NCBI RefSeq assembly: GCF_001189965.1
Contig: NZ_LFLU01000023.1
Coordinates: forward strand, 1-60,619
Source: Herbaspirillum rhizosphaerae
GTDB lineage: Bacteria; Pseudomonadota; Gammaproteobacteria; Burkholderiales; Burkholderiaceae_D
Direction: 5' to 3'
DNA length: 60,619 bases
Part shown: positions 43,104-51,850 of the stretch, in pieces
Numbering within the stretch: position 1 is the first letter of the stretch
Layout: each line of letters begins with the position of its first letter
The notes under the pieces: generated by a model
What the model saw: only the letters and a program-made list of their open reading frames with translations
What the model was told of the DNA's origin: nothing
The model's database searches: none
Position numbers and translations under genes: made by a program

Positions 43104-44351
43104 ATGCTGCGCTGCTCAACATTCGGCTTGCCGCATCGCTACCGATACCGGCGCCTGCGTTCCGTTTTTCTTTTGCTTGTCCTCTCTTCGTGCGGCGCGT
43201 TGCTGGCGGCCTGCCAACGCGTGCCGGATGTCCTCCCGCAGCAGGCTTATATCTGGCAGCGCCAATGGAGTCCTGCCGTCGCCGGCGCCATGCAGGCCAG
43301 CGATCAGCTGGTCGGCGGCTGGCGCGTGCTGGCTGCGGAACTGACTCCGCAGCGTCAGTGGAAGACTGCCTCCCCCGACTGGCAAGCGTTGCGCACGACC
43401 ACGCATGCCGTCGTGATGGTGGTGCGGCTGGACGGCCAGACCGACAGGCTCGATGCCGCCACGCAAACCCGCGTCGCCGACCTGCTCACGCGCTGGCGGC
43501 AACAGAACGTGACGGTGACCGGCGTGGAAATCGACTACGATTGCCCGACGTCGCAGTTGCCGGCCTATCGCCATTTTCTGACCGGTCTGCGGCAAAGCCT
43601 GGATCGCGACACCACGCTCTCCATCACCGCCCTGCCGACCTGGCTCAACAGCCCCGAGCTCAGCAAGCTGCTGGCCGTGGCGGACGAATCCGTACTGCAA
43701 GTGCACGCCGTGATGAATCCACGCCAGGGCTTGTTCGACGCCGAGCGCGCGCATGCCTGGCTGAAAGCCTATGCAAAGCAGACCGCACATCCCTGGCGCG
43801 TGGCGCTGCCCTCTTACAGCACGCGCGTGAGCTGGGACGACAACGGCCGCATCAGCGCGGTGGAAAGCGAGCGCCCTCTGCTGGCTTCCGGCGAGACTTC
43901 GCAGGAACTGGCGGCATCGCCGACCGCGGTGAGCGCCTTCCTCGCGCAACTGGACAAGGATCCTTCGCCGGGCCTGATCGGCGTGGTCTGGTTCCGCCTG
44001 CCGACCGAGGACGATGTGCGCAACTGGAGCCCGACGACCTGGCAAGCTGTGCTGGCGCGCCGGCCATTGACGTCGTCCCTCACGGTTGAGGTAATGCCCA
44101 ACGCGCAGGCCGGCCTGCACGATCTCACGCTACGCAACACCGGCAACGCCGACAGCGCGCTGCCGCCGGTGGTGCGCATCGATGCGGCATGCAGCGCCGC
44201 CGACGGCATCAACGGCTACGCCCTGGAGGCGGACGCCAAGGGCAAATATCTGCGGCGCACGCGCGAAGGCTTATTGCGCGCCGGTTACCAACGCAACATC
44301 GGCTGGGTGCGCTGCCAGCAACCAGACATCCAACTCCATGTGGAACGCTAA
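43104..44351 (+). CDS. DUF3142 domain lipoprotein
   Basis: A 415-residue protein. The N-terminus has a basic stretch, a hydrophobic run FLLLVLSSCGALLAACQ and a lipobox LLAAC, so an outer-membrane or periplasmic lipoprotein is predicted. The core (QAYIWQRQWSPAVAGAM, GVEIDYDCPTSQLPAYRHFLTGLR, PTWLNSPELSKLLAVADESVLQVHAV) is the DUF3142 TIM-barrel-like region, with GVEIDYD as a possible catalytic strand as in glycoside hydrolase-like folds. Its end overlaps the start of the next gene by 14 bp, so the two products probably work together. Confidence 0.85.
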   Translation: MLRCSTFGLPHRYRYRRLRSVFLLLVLSSCGALLAACQRVPDVLPQQAYIWQRQWSPAVAGAMQASDQLVGGWRVLAAELTPQRQWKTASPDWQALRTTTHAVVMVVRLDGQTDRLDAATQTRVADLLTRWRQQNVTVTGVEIDYDCPTSQLPAYRHFLTGLRQSLDRDTTLSITALPTWLNSPELSKLLAVADESVLQVHAVMNPRQGLFDAERAHAWLKAYAKQTAHPWRVALPSYSTRVSWDDNGRISAVESERPLLASGETSQELAASPTAVSAFLAQLDKDPSPGLIGVVWFRLPTEDDVRNWSPTTWQAVLARRPLTSSLTVEVMPNAQAGLHDLTLRNTGNADSALPPVVRIDAACSAADGINGYALEADAKGKYLRRTREGLLRAGYQRNIGWVRCQQPDIQLHVER

Positions 44352-46866
44352 CTTGAACATGAACGTGAACATCAAACACCTTCGTATCGCCGCTGCATTG
44401 GCGCTCCCTTTCGGCGCCGCGGTCGTGATCGCCTGCGGCCCTGAGTTTCCGCTGCAGGTGCTGGACGACCGTGCCGGCACGCTGAAGGCGACGCCGGCCA
44501 ATTCCTTTGCTTACGAGGCTTCGCATCTGGTCAAGGTTAGCGACCAATTGCAAGTCAACGAAAATGAAAACGCCTACGCATCGCCCGACAAGCTCACCGC
44601 CGCCGACGCCGTCGATGCGACCTTCATGACGCCCGCGCAACGTGCGCAGCTCAAGGCCGTACGCGCGCTCAAGGACGGCGACGCTGCGTACGCGCAAGGC
44701 GCCGACCTGCCGCCGGCGGTGCGTTTGTATGCGGCCGGCGCCGTGGATTATCTTGCCGCAGGCGACAATGGCGCGCGTGCGGTGAAGCGCTTCCAGGCCG
44801 TGCTCGATCTGCCCAAGGCGGATGGCGACAAGCGCGCCGTGTGGGCCGCTTACATGCTCGGACAGAGCCATGCCGGCGCGATGTTCGGCGCCGGCGGCAA
44901 GCCAACCGAAGAACGTACGAAAGCGACGCAGGCCTACGCACTGGCGCGTACTCGTGCAGCCGACGGCGCGCTCGATCCCAACGGTCTGGCGGTAGCCAGC
45001 TACGGAGAACAGGCGCGCGTGTTTCTCGCCAGCAGCGCGGCCCTGTGCAGCTACACCGACTTCGTCAACGCCGCGCCCTGCGCCGACGCCATCCCCGCCG
45101 TCGATCTGAAGCAAGCCATCCATCTGTACGCCCAACAGGCGGCGCACAATTCCGACAGCGGCGTGCAATCGCTGCGCAGCATCGCGGCCTGGGCGCTGAG
45201 CGATACCGAGCGTGCGCAAAAGCTGATCGACGATCCGCTCTCGCAGCGTCTGCTGGTCAGCTATGCGCTGGCGCGCGTGGGCGACATGAGCGGCGACAAC
45301 GCCAGCCAGCCCGCTGAATACGATGCCTCGTGGGGCGGCTACGGCTACGTCGACGCTGCCAGAGGCGACAAAGGCGCCAAGGTCAATCCGGTGCTGCCGT
45401 CGCTGGTGGCGGCATTGCAGAAGCAAGGCATCGCCCGCATCGCCGACGCCGACCGCGTAGCGGCGCTGGCCTATCGCAGCGGCTACTACGACCTGGCGCA
45501 GACGCTGGCGGACAAGCAGCACAGCGCGCTGGCCAGCTGGGTGCGCGCCAAGCTGGCCCTGCGCAAAGGCGACGTCGCTGCTGCGGCGCAGGCTTACGCG
45601 GAAGCATCCAAAGCCTTTCCGCAAACCGACGCCAGCGTCGAACCCGCTTCGCTGGGCCTGATCAAGGCCGAGCAAAGCGTGCTGACGCTATCGCGCGGAC
45701 AATACGTCGAAGCCTTCGACCAGTTGTACAGCGTCACCAAGGCCAGCCAGAACCGCGACGGCAAGGACGCCAGTCTGAGTCATCCTCTCTACAGCGACTA
45801 CAGCGGCGACACCTGGTATCTGGCCGAGCGCGTACTGACGGTCGACGAGCTGAAAACCTATGTCGATGCGCACGTCCCCGCTACACCGGTGCCGGCGGCG
45901 CCGCAGAATTTTCCGACGACGCCCGACAAGCAATACTACGAATGGCTGAGCGCGCATCCGGTACAGATCTCCGACTACCTGCGCCGCTTATTGGCGCGCC
46001 GGCTGGTGCGCGAAGGACGCGTCGCCGACGCCTTGCCCTACTTCCCCGACGACCAGGACATGCGCTACGCCCCGATGGAACAGAACTACAGCGACGGCAA
46101 GAGCACGCTGGCGAACTGGCGCTATCGCGCGACCGCCAAAGCCTACGGCGATGCGCTGGACGACGCTGCCCATGCATGGCGCGCCGTCAATCGCGCCAAG
46201 GCCTGGTACGAAGCGGCGACGCTGGCGCGCCGGCGCGGCCTGGACATCATGGGATACGAGCAGGCACCCGACTACGCCGGCATGGACGGCATGCTCGGCT
46301 TCGGCCCCGGCCGTCGCACCGTCGATAATCTCTACTATGGCGACGCCAAAAAAACCGTCACCATCGACACCCCGGCGCAACGCGCCGCACTTGAACTGCC
46401 CGGTTCCTTCGTCACCGACGACGAACGCAAACGCTACGCCGCCAGCGAAAGCAAACCCAACGTCCGCTATCACTACCGCAACATCGCCGTCGACTACATC
46501 ATGAAATCGGCAGATGCCTTGCCGCCGCGCTCGCAGGCGTTTGCTGCGGTGCTGTGCCAGGGCACCGGCTTCGTCTACTACGACGCGACGCTGGCGCCGG
46601 CGCTGTATCGCCGCTACGTGAAAGAAGGCACGGCCGTGCCGTTTTCCGCAGACTTCGGGCAGAACTGCGTGGAGCCGGATTTCAAGGCCGCCAGCCGCTT
46701 CCCGTATGTGCAGGCGTGGAAGAAGACGCGGCACTGGGTGGCGACGCATCGCGCCGTCAGCGTCGCGCTGCTGCTGGCCTTCCTGGCCGGGATCGGCACG
46801 CTCGGCGTCATCGTGGTGAAACGCTTGCGATCACGCCGACCGGGCGACGCTATCAAGCAGGATTGA
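44338..46866 (+). CDS. Large lipoprotein with helical-repeat body and C-terminal membrane anchor
   Basis: An 842-residue protein. The start has a signal with a lipobox-like VIAC in AVVIACGPEFP. The body is Ala-rich helical repeats of TPR/Sel1 type (AVRLYAAGAVDYLAAGDNGARAVKRFQAVLDL, GDVAAAAQAYAEASKAFPQ, ISDYLRRLLARRLVREGRVADALPYFP). Near the end is one hydrophobic helix VALLLAFLAGIGTLGVIVVKRL with a basic tail. ATG 44338 overlaps the DUF3142 gene; ATG 44359 is an alternative. No family name is recognised; a scaffold tethered at both ends to the envelope is the inference. Confidence 0.8.
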   Translation: MWNANLNMNVNIKHLRIAAALALPFGAAVVIACGPEFPLQVLDDRAGTLKATPANSFAYEASHLVKVSDQLQVNENENAYASPDKLTAADAVDATFMTPAQRAQLKAVRALKDGDAAYAQGADLPPAVRLYAAGAVDYLAAGDNGARAVKRFQAVLDLPKADGDKRAVWAAYMLGQSHAGAMFGAGGKPTEERTKATQAYALARTRAADGALDPNGLAVASYGEQARVFLASSAALCSYTDFVNAAPCADAIPAVDLKQAIHLYAQQAAHNSDSGVQSLRSIAAWALSDTERAQKLIDDPLSQRLLVSYALARVGDMSGDNASQPAEYDASWGGYGYVDAARGDKGAKVNPVLPSLVAALQKQGIARIADADRVAALAYRSGYYDLAQTLADKQHSALASWVRAKLALRKGDVAAAAQAYAEASKAFPQTDASVEPASLGLIKAEQSVLTLSRGQYVEAFDQLYSVTKASQNRDGKDASLSHPLYSDYSGDTWYLAERVLTVDELKTYVDAHVPATPVPAAPQNFPTTPDKQYYEWLSAHPVQISDYLRRLLARRLVREGRVADALPYFPDDQDMRYAPMEQNYSDGKSTLANWRYRATAKAYGDALDDAAHAWRAVNRAKAWYEAATLARRRGLDIMGYEQAPDYAGMDGMLGFGPGRRTVDNLYYGDAKKTVTIDTPAQRAALELPGSFVTDDERKRYAASESKPNVRYHYRNIAVDYIMKSADALPPRSQAFAAVLCQGTGFVYYDATLAPALYRRYVKEGTAVPFSADFGQNCVEPDFKAASRFPYVQAWKKTRHWVATHRAVSVALLLAFLAGIGTLGVIVVKRLRSRRPGDAIKQD

Positions 46867-46889
46867 AACACGCTCCCGTCGCGCTACGG

Positions 46890-46925
46890 AAAAGGCCTGC
46901 CGGATTATCCGCGCAGGCCTTTTTT
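46890..46925. terminator. Bidirectional terminator
   Basis: AAAAGGCCTGC and GCAGGCCTTTTTT form the stem, with an inner CGG/CCG pair in the loop. It separates the solenoid lipoprotein gene from the convergent YoaK-type gene ending at 46954. Confidence 0.9.
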
Positions 46926-46953
46926 CATCGGAATAGCGAACCTCGCGGCAATG

Positions 46954-47706
46954 CTATTTCCGCAGGCTCTGCATACGGCGCACATCGTCCAGCACCGGCA
47001 CCAGCGTGACCAGGATCAGCATCGCCGCCAGCGGCAGCGTGAAGGTGAAGCCGATGTGGCGAAAACCGAGCGCGCCCGCCACGCCGCCGGCGAAGAACAA
47101 CAGCACCAGCGTCGACAGGTTTTTCAGTTTGCCGATGTCGGCATGGACGTGCAGATCGGGATGGCGCTTGCTGTTCCAGTAGAGCGCCTTGCCCAGCTCG
47201 ATGCCGATATCGGTGACCATGCCGGTGACATGCGTGGTGCGGATTTCCGCGCGCGAGAGTTTGGTGATCATGGCGTTTTGCAGACCCATGATGAAGCACA
47301 GCAGCATCACCGTCACGGGCACGAACAGCCATTCGACGCTGGTGATGTTGCCGCCGAGCAGCGCGAAGAACAGCAGCAGGATCGCTTCGGCGATCAGCGG
47401 CATGGCGTATTCCGCTTCCAGCCGCCGCTTGCGCGCCCAGTTGATCATCACCGCCGAACACGCCGCCCCGGCGATGAAGCAGAACATGCTGGCGGCGCCC
47501 GCCATCAGCAATCCCACCGCCCCGATCGCGACATCCTCCGCCATCAGCGACAGAATGCCCGACATATGCGAAGTGAATTGCCCCACCACCAGAAAGCCGC
47601 CGGCATTGATCGCGCCGGCGATCGCGGAGAGCACGAAGGCCAGGTGCCGGTTGCCGGTCAGGGTGCGGTTTTTTCCTGCAAGGCTTCTGAGGTAGGAGAC
47701 TGGCAT
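46954..47706 (-). CDS. YoaK family (DUF1275) membrane protein
   Basis: A 250-residue inner-membrane protein with about six helices. Family blocks are FVLSAIAGAINAGGFLVVGQFTSHMSG (the DUF1275 opening), MGLQNAMITKLSRAEIRTTHVTGMVTDIGIELGKALYW. The transported substrate is not known. Monocistronic, convergent with the lipoprotein pair. Confidence 0.92.
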   Translation of the reverse strand: MPVSYLRSLAGKNRTLTGNRHLAFVLSAIAGAINAGGFLVVGQFTSHMSGILSLMAEDVAIGAVGLLMAGAASMFCFIAGAACSAVMINWARKRRLEAEYAMPLIAEAILLLFFALLGGNITSVEWLFVPVTVMLLCFIMGLQNAMITKLSRAEIRTTHVTGMVTDIGIELGKALYWNSKRHPDLHVHADIGKLKNLSTLVLLFFAGGVAGALGFRHIGFTFTLPLAAMLILVTLVPVLDDVRRMQSLRK

Positions 47707-48110
47707 GGCGGCTCTCTCGGACGAAGTGAGGTGGAAGTGGAAAACACCGACAGTGCGCCGGCCCGGTGAGTATAGATGATGCGACGCATGGTCCGCTGAC
47801 CGGCGACTCCGGCAATATTGGCGTTCAAACGGCGCTCCATCCGCACCTGCTATGCAGCGTGGATAAGCGGACCGAGTATCAAGATGCCGGCTCTTTATCG
47901 GCTGGCGCATCCAACGAACTACTACCCCGCATGTTTGATTCCATGTGCAATTTTTTCTCAGACTTCATGCAAATGCATGAGGCGCCCGCCTCAACAGCTT
48001 GCTAACCTGAGGTCGTGTCTCATAGGGGTATGAAGATGGCCCCTTCTGCATCTCGCAACTTTCGTTAGCCCGATTCTTCGTGTTCGCGATCTACCTCTGG
48101 AGAACACCAC
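47707..48110. other. Intergenic stretch upstream of the amidohydrolase
   Basis: About 404 bases. The last 100 bases include a GGAG ribosome site at 48101-48104. No gene, terminator or clear promoter hexamers are seen, though this space separates two divergent genes and must hold both promoters. Confidence 0.4.
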
Positions 48111-49604
48111 ATGCCCAATCATCCAACGCTTATTGTCGACTTGCATACGCATCTGTTCAATGCCCGCTGTCTCCCGCTTGCCGGCATCATTGCCAATGCC
48201 ATGGAAAAAGACGCAAGTGAAAGCCGTCTTGCCAGGGGTGCTGCAAAGCTGCTGGAACGATTGACCGAATCCGAATATCGGCCTCGGATCTATTTCAAGC
48301 AATTCGATGATTCGGTCAACGCCTATATTGAAGCGCTATCCGACTTATCCGCGAAGACGCTCACAACGCCGTTCGCACAGAATTTGTCGCAGGCAAAAGA
48401 ATCCTCTCCGGCCACGGCGTCGGCGATGGTGCAAATTTATAGTGATGAACTCTATGCCGATCTGCGCGAACTCGAAGACATACTCATCGAAGAAGGTGGC
48501 CTGGATTCCTCACAACATTCATTTGTCGGCGTTGACGATATCAGCGAGTGGGCAAAGAAAATCGTCAGAGCCACCTTTCGTCGGCTTGAAGAGCTGATTA
48601 CATTGCGCGACGAGATCGAGAACTATGCAGAGTTCTTCTTCAACATGCTGCATGCAGAAGAACATATGGCGCAGACTTTGATAGACGACTACGGCGATGA
48701 CCTTCCGCCATTGCAGTTCGTGCATCATATGATGGACATGCAGATGGCCTATGTCGTCAATCAGACGCCGGCGCAAATGGTAAAACCAAAATACGATTTT
48801 TATGGCGTTCAGCTAGGACGAATGCAAGATCTTGCCGACCGCTATCAGACACGTGTTTTTGGTTTTTCGGCCTTTGATCCGCGACGTCCAGATTGGAGGG
48901 AAATAGTTGAAAGTTCCTGCGCCAAAGGATTCAGAGGATTTAAGTTCTATACCGCCATGGGTTACCTGCCTATTGGAAATGAGGACCCGGCAATCGAACA
49001 GCGTGTACTTGAATTCTTTCGTTTGTGCATTGCACGTGACATCCCCGTATTTACCCATTGCACACCGGTCGGTTTCCAAACAAGATTTCGAAAAGGCTTG
49101 AATGCAGATCCTAGAAATTGGGAAAAATTACTCGCCGCCAATAACGGTGAATTTGCAAAACTCAGATTGTGTTTTGGCCATGCCGGTGGCGGTCGTGCCG
49201 ATAACAACGGTTTCAGCTCGCCAGGATGGGTGGCCAGTGAGGCTGAATGGAACTCACCGGGTAATTACGCATGGAATGTTGCGCGTCTCTGTCGGAAATA
49301 CGAAAACGTCTATTGTGAATTCGCCTATATCACCGAGTTGATTGAAGGATCTGCGGCCGAGCAGAATGCCGCATACGCACGCTTCGAAGCAAATCTATTG
49401 AACGCATTAACCAGCAATGATGGCGAATCCTATGATTTTTCTCAAAAGATTGGTTACGGCTCTGATTGGCACATGCCCTCCATGGTCGATCACCCTCGCG
49501 CTTACTTAAACGTCTTCCTGAAAATGTTTGATGACAATCGGCCTTTGGCAGCCTATCGCGAGAATTTTTTCTGGGGAAATGCCTATCGCTATCTGAAGAT
49601 ATAG
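48111..49604 (+). CDS. Amidohydrolase family metal-dependent hydrolase
   Basis: A 497-residue TIM-barrel hydrolase. IVDLHTHLFN gives the HxH metal pair (His12, His14), FRGFKFYTAMGYLP a strand with a Lys candidate bridge, IPVFTHCTPVGF and LCFGHAGGGR the next His ligands, and IGYGSDWHMPS the barrel-end Asp. A helical insert of about 150 residues (85-235) is unusual. The TAG stop is formed by a TA target site plus the first G of the MITE at 49604, though the stop would be the same without it. Substrate unknown. Confidence 0.88.
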   Translation: MPNHPTLIVDLHTHLFNARCLPLAGIIANAMEKDASESRLARGAAKLLERLTESEYRPRIYFKQFDDSVNAYIEALSDLSAKTLTTPFAQNLSQAKESSPATASAMVQIYSDELYADLRELEDILIEEGGLDSSQHSFVGVDDISEWAKKIVRATFRRLEELITLRDEIENYAEFFFNMLHAEEHMAQTLIDDYGDDLPPLQFVHHMMDMQMAYVVNQTPAQMVKPKYDFYGVQLGRMQDLADRYQTRVFGFSAFDPRRPDWREIVESSCAKGFRGFKFYTAMGYLPIGNEDPAIEQRVLEFFRLCIARDIPVFTHCTPVGFQTRFRKGLNADPRNWEKLLAANNGEFAKLRLCFGHAGGGRADNNGFSSPGWVASEAEWNSPGNYAWNVARLCRKYENVYCEFAYITELIEGSAAEQNAAYARFEANLLNALTSNDGESYDFSQKIGYGSDWHMPSMVDHPRAYLNVFLKMFDDNRPLAAYRENFFWGNAYRYLKI

Positions 49605-49871
49605 AACTCATTTCATAAATAGGCGTGAGTGCGAGCTTGCCATGTTTGGGATGAAGTGCAAGGCGCGACTCGGGGTCAAGACTGGGCGTCTTGACCCCGA
49701 GTCGTAACGCGGCAATTCGCCCAAACAGGCCGCTCCCTCCGGGTTCTTTCCAGAAAGGGCGCTGGCCGCGTTGCGCTCCTTGCGCGTGGCACCGCCACGC
49801 GACGCGTCGCACGCCTTGCCAGCACCCTTTCTGGGAAGAACGCATCTCATGCCTATTTATGAAATGAGTTC
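49604..49871. mobile_element. MITE-like non-coding element with perfect 21-bp inverted ends
   Basis: A 268-bp element whose ends begin GAACTCATTTCATAAATAGG and match perfectly as inverted repeats over 21 bp (49604-49624 and 49851-49871), flanked by TA on both sides (49602-49603, 49872-49873). Inside are a perfect 17-bp hairpin (49666-49682/49688-49704) and a longer inverted repeat of 23 bp with two mismatches (49743-49765/49819-49841). No transposase is coded. It was probably mobilised by a TA-targeting IS, such as an IS630 or IS5-group element elsewhere in the genome. Confidence 0.85.
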
Positions 49872-50184
49872 TAGTAATGGCGACAAATGGCCGGTAAAGA
49901 AGAGGATCGTTAATGCAGTCATCCTCCTTGGAGAATTTTTCCGGATTTATTTCTTGCCGCCGCTTTTTACGCGGCAACCAGCCAGGGACGCGAGTCCATG
50001 TAATCGTTTTTGTTTTAAAGGCTTTCCGGCAACGCATGCTTCTTAAGTTTGCGGAAACCGCTCAGGTATAATCGCGCGGCCTTTGTACTTCTGTGCGGCT
50101 TGTCTGTGGATGTGTCGACACGATAGAGAAAGAACGCATTTCACGCCTGTGGATGGCATGCGTTCCACATGACAGGTCCGCAAC
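49872..50184. other. Upstream region of the deacetylase gene
   Basis: About 310 bases without a gene. It contains a hairpin TTGCCGC (49954-49960) / GCGGCAA (49971-49977) and a TATAAT at 50067-50072, the best -10 candidate, with a weak TTAAGT 18 bp upstream. A short frame 49771-50046 starts inside the MITE and is not a gene. Confidence 0.45.
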
Positions 50185-51093
50185 TTGAAACGCATCTCCG
50201 CCGCTTTATCTGTATTGTCAGCGATTGCTGTCGCGCTCAGCCTGAGCGGCTGCATCGCGCCGCCGATCGCGCTGACGCCGCTGACCGAACAGCGCCTGCA
50301 CGTGCAGGCGCCGATTCGTTTCCTGCTGACCTTTGACGACGGCCCCAGCGCATCGAGTTTTTTCAATCCGACGCTGTCTATCCTCGACGACCTCGCCAAC
50401 AACCCGATACAAGCCGGCATCAAGGCGGTGTTTTTTGTACAGACACGTGCGCACGGCGCCGGCGGTAGCGAACTGGGCCGCCGGATCATGCAGCGTGAGC
50501 ACAACGAAGGCCATATCCTGGGCTTCCACACCAGCACGCCGGGACATACCAATCACCGGCATCTGAACCCGCAGGAGCTGGAGCAGTCGCTCACCGACGG
50601 CAGCGCCGATATTGCGTCCATCACCGGCGCAGCCCCGGTTTTTCTACGGCCGCCTTTCTGGAATTTCGATCAGCGCACTTTCGCCGCGTATCAGCAGCAT
50701 GGCTTTCACGTGCTGATGACCGATGTCAGCCTGAACGACGGCAAGATCTGGGGCTACAACTTCAGCCTGCGCCGCCGCTCGAATATCGTGCGGCAGTTGT
50801 CCGAGGTGCGCGAACGCATTGCCGACGGCGAATTGCCGACGGTCGACGGCGTGATCCCGGTGGAAGTCACCTTCCACGATCTCAACCGCTACACCTCGCG
50901 CCACATGCAGGAATACCTGCAGATCCTGCTCGACAGCGCCCAGGAGACCGGCCTGACGGTGGCCGCGAAACCGTTTTACGACGACAGCGCGGCCTTGCAG
51001 CGCGCGGTCATGGCGCGCACCGTCACAGACCGCTCCAAGCCGCTGCATTTGCCGGGGCTATGGGCTTGGATGTGGGATGGCAATTCACACTGA
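50185..51093 (+). CDS. Polysaccharide deacetylase family lipoprotein
   Basis: A 302-residue NodB-type deacetylase. A TTG start at 50185 (ACAGG upstream) gives MKRISAALSVLSAIAVALSL followed by lipobox SGC (Cys23), so a lipid-anchored envelope protein. NodB motif 1 is LLTFDDGPSAS (Asp51/Asp52), motif 2 GFHTSTPGHTNH with the metal His pair, motif 3 FLRPPFWNFD, and the late VTFHDLNRYTSRH. It removes acetyl groups from an envelope glycan, e.g. peptidoglycan or an N-acetylated polysaccharide; the exact one is not clear. Confidence 0.9.
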   Translation: MKRISAALSVLSAIAVALSLSGCIAPPIALTPLTEQRLHVQAPIRFLLTFDDGPSASSFFNPTLSILDDLANNPIQAGIKAVFFVQTRAHGAGGSELGRRIMQREHNEGHILGFHTSTPGHTNHRHLNPQELEQSLTDGSADIASITGAAPVFLRPPFWNFDQRTFAAYQQHGFHVLMTDVSLNDGKIWGYNFSLRRRSNIVRQLSEVRERIADGELPTVDGVIPVEVTFHDLNRYTSRHMQEYLQILLDSAQETGLTVAAKPFYDDSAALQRAVMARTVTDRSKPLHLPGLWAWMWDGNSH

Positions 51094-51131
51094 GCATGCT
51101 GAGCATTGCGATGTGAAATCTGAAGCACAAT

Positions 51132-51170
51132 AAAAAAGGTCTGGTTCATTGAAGAACCAGACCTTTTTTT
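51132..51170. terminator. Strong terminator, copy 1 of a repeated hairpin
   Basis: GGTCTGGTTC / GAACCAGACC with six A residues before and seven T residues after, loop ATTGAA. The stem-loop core CTGGTTCATTGAAGAACCA (51141-51159) recurs with one change at 52522-52540. It ends both the deacetylase gene and the minus-strand HIT gene. Confidence 0.93.
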
Positions 51171-51202
51171 ATTTTTCTCTTACATGAAAGATCTTTAAAG
51201 AC

Positions 51203-51850
51203 TCAAGAGAAAGATAGATCTTTGTATCTATCCAGAACGTTGTACATTCCATCAAAATTGATATGCCGTCGCCAATTCCACATTCGAATATCGCCAGCAC
51301 ACTGCGAGTATAAATATCTCAGAAATTGTGAAGGCAACAGTGGATCGTTACACATGTAAGACTGACTGTCGGTATCTCGATACCAGACATAACCGTGAAC
51401 CAAATCCGCATCCGGGTAATGCTCTCCTTTTATCAACGTAAAAGTAATCTCTTCGAATATGCGACGTCGAAATTCATCCGACTCAATCAAACAATGAATA
51501 TGCGCATGCACAATACAACCACCCGCGTGAGACGTTCCTGTACCTGACCCACTTTCAAAGAAAATAAGACGTTGATTAGAAATTAATTCTGTATAGCGCT
51601 GCAGCTTCTCAATTATGTGCATAGCCTCATCAACCAAAGAAGGAGGCAATATTGCGAATGAATTTACATGCAGTTTTGGAACTAACATTACGTGAGAGTC
51701 ATTAAGCGGCCCAGCACTGGGTACAACTACAAAATTATCGGACTCAACAATCTTGTTTTTTCCGGCACTTACCAATCCCTTATAAATTCCGTCCCAATCA
51801 TCTGGAATCTGCCCTGATAACTCTGAGCATAAATTGCATTTATTGATCAT
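51203..51850 (-). CDS. HIT (histidine triad) family protein
   Basis: A 215-residue protein. GGCIVHAHIHCLI holds the histidine triad (His115, His117, His119) of nucleotide hydrolases and transferases, with SHVMLVPKLHVNSF as the earlier HIT strand. CNLC (Cys5, Cys8) is a likely zinc site, seen in some bacterial HIT proteins. ATG 51850 overlaps the end of the membrane-protein gene by 11 bp, so both are translated together. Codon use is AT-rich compared with genes to the left. HIT enzymes act on dinucleoside polyphosphates, nucleoside phosphoramidates or nucleotidylated products; the substrate here is unknown. Confidence 0.88.
   Translation of the reverse strand: MINKCNLCSELSGQIPDDWDGIYKGLVSAGKNKIVESDNFVVVPSAGPLNDSHVMLVPKLHVNSFAILPPSLVDEAMHIIEKLQRYTELISNQRLIFFESGSGTGTSHAGGCIVHAHIHCLIESDEFRRRIFEEITFTLIKGEHYPDADLVHGYVWYRDTDSQSYMCNDPLLPSQFLRYLYSQCAGDIRMWNWRRHINFDGMYNVLDRYKDLSFS

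Noticed and set aside
44209..45675. 488-codon minus-strand frame
   Set aside because: Lies opposite the solenoid lipoprotein and DUF3142 genes; Gly/Arg/Val/Gln-rich shadow of high-GC codons.
49330..50037. 235-codon minus-strand frame crossing the MITE
   Set aside because: It spans the end of the amidohydrolase, the whole element and the intergenic region; such frames come from the hairpin-rich, GC-rich element, not from a gene.
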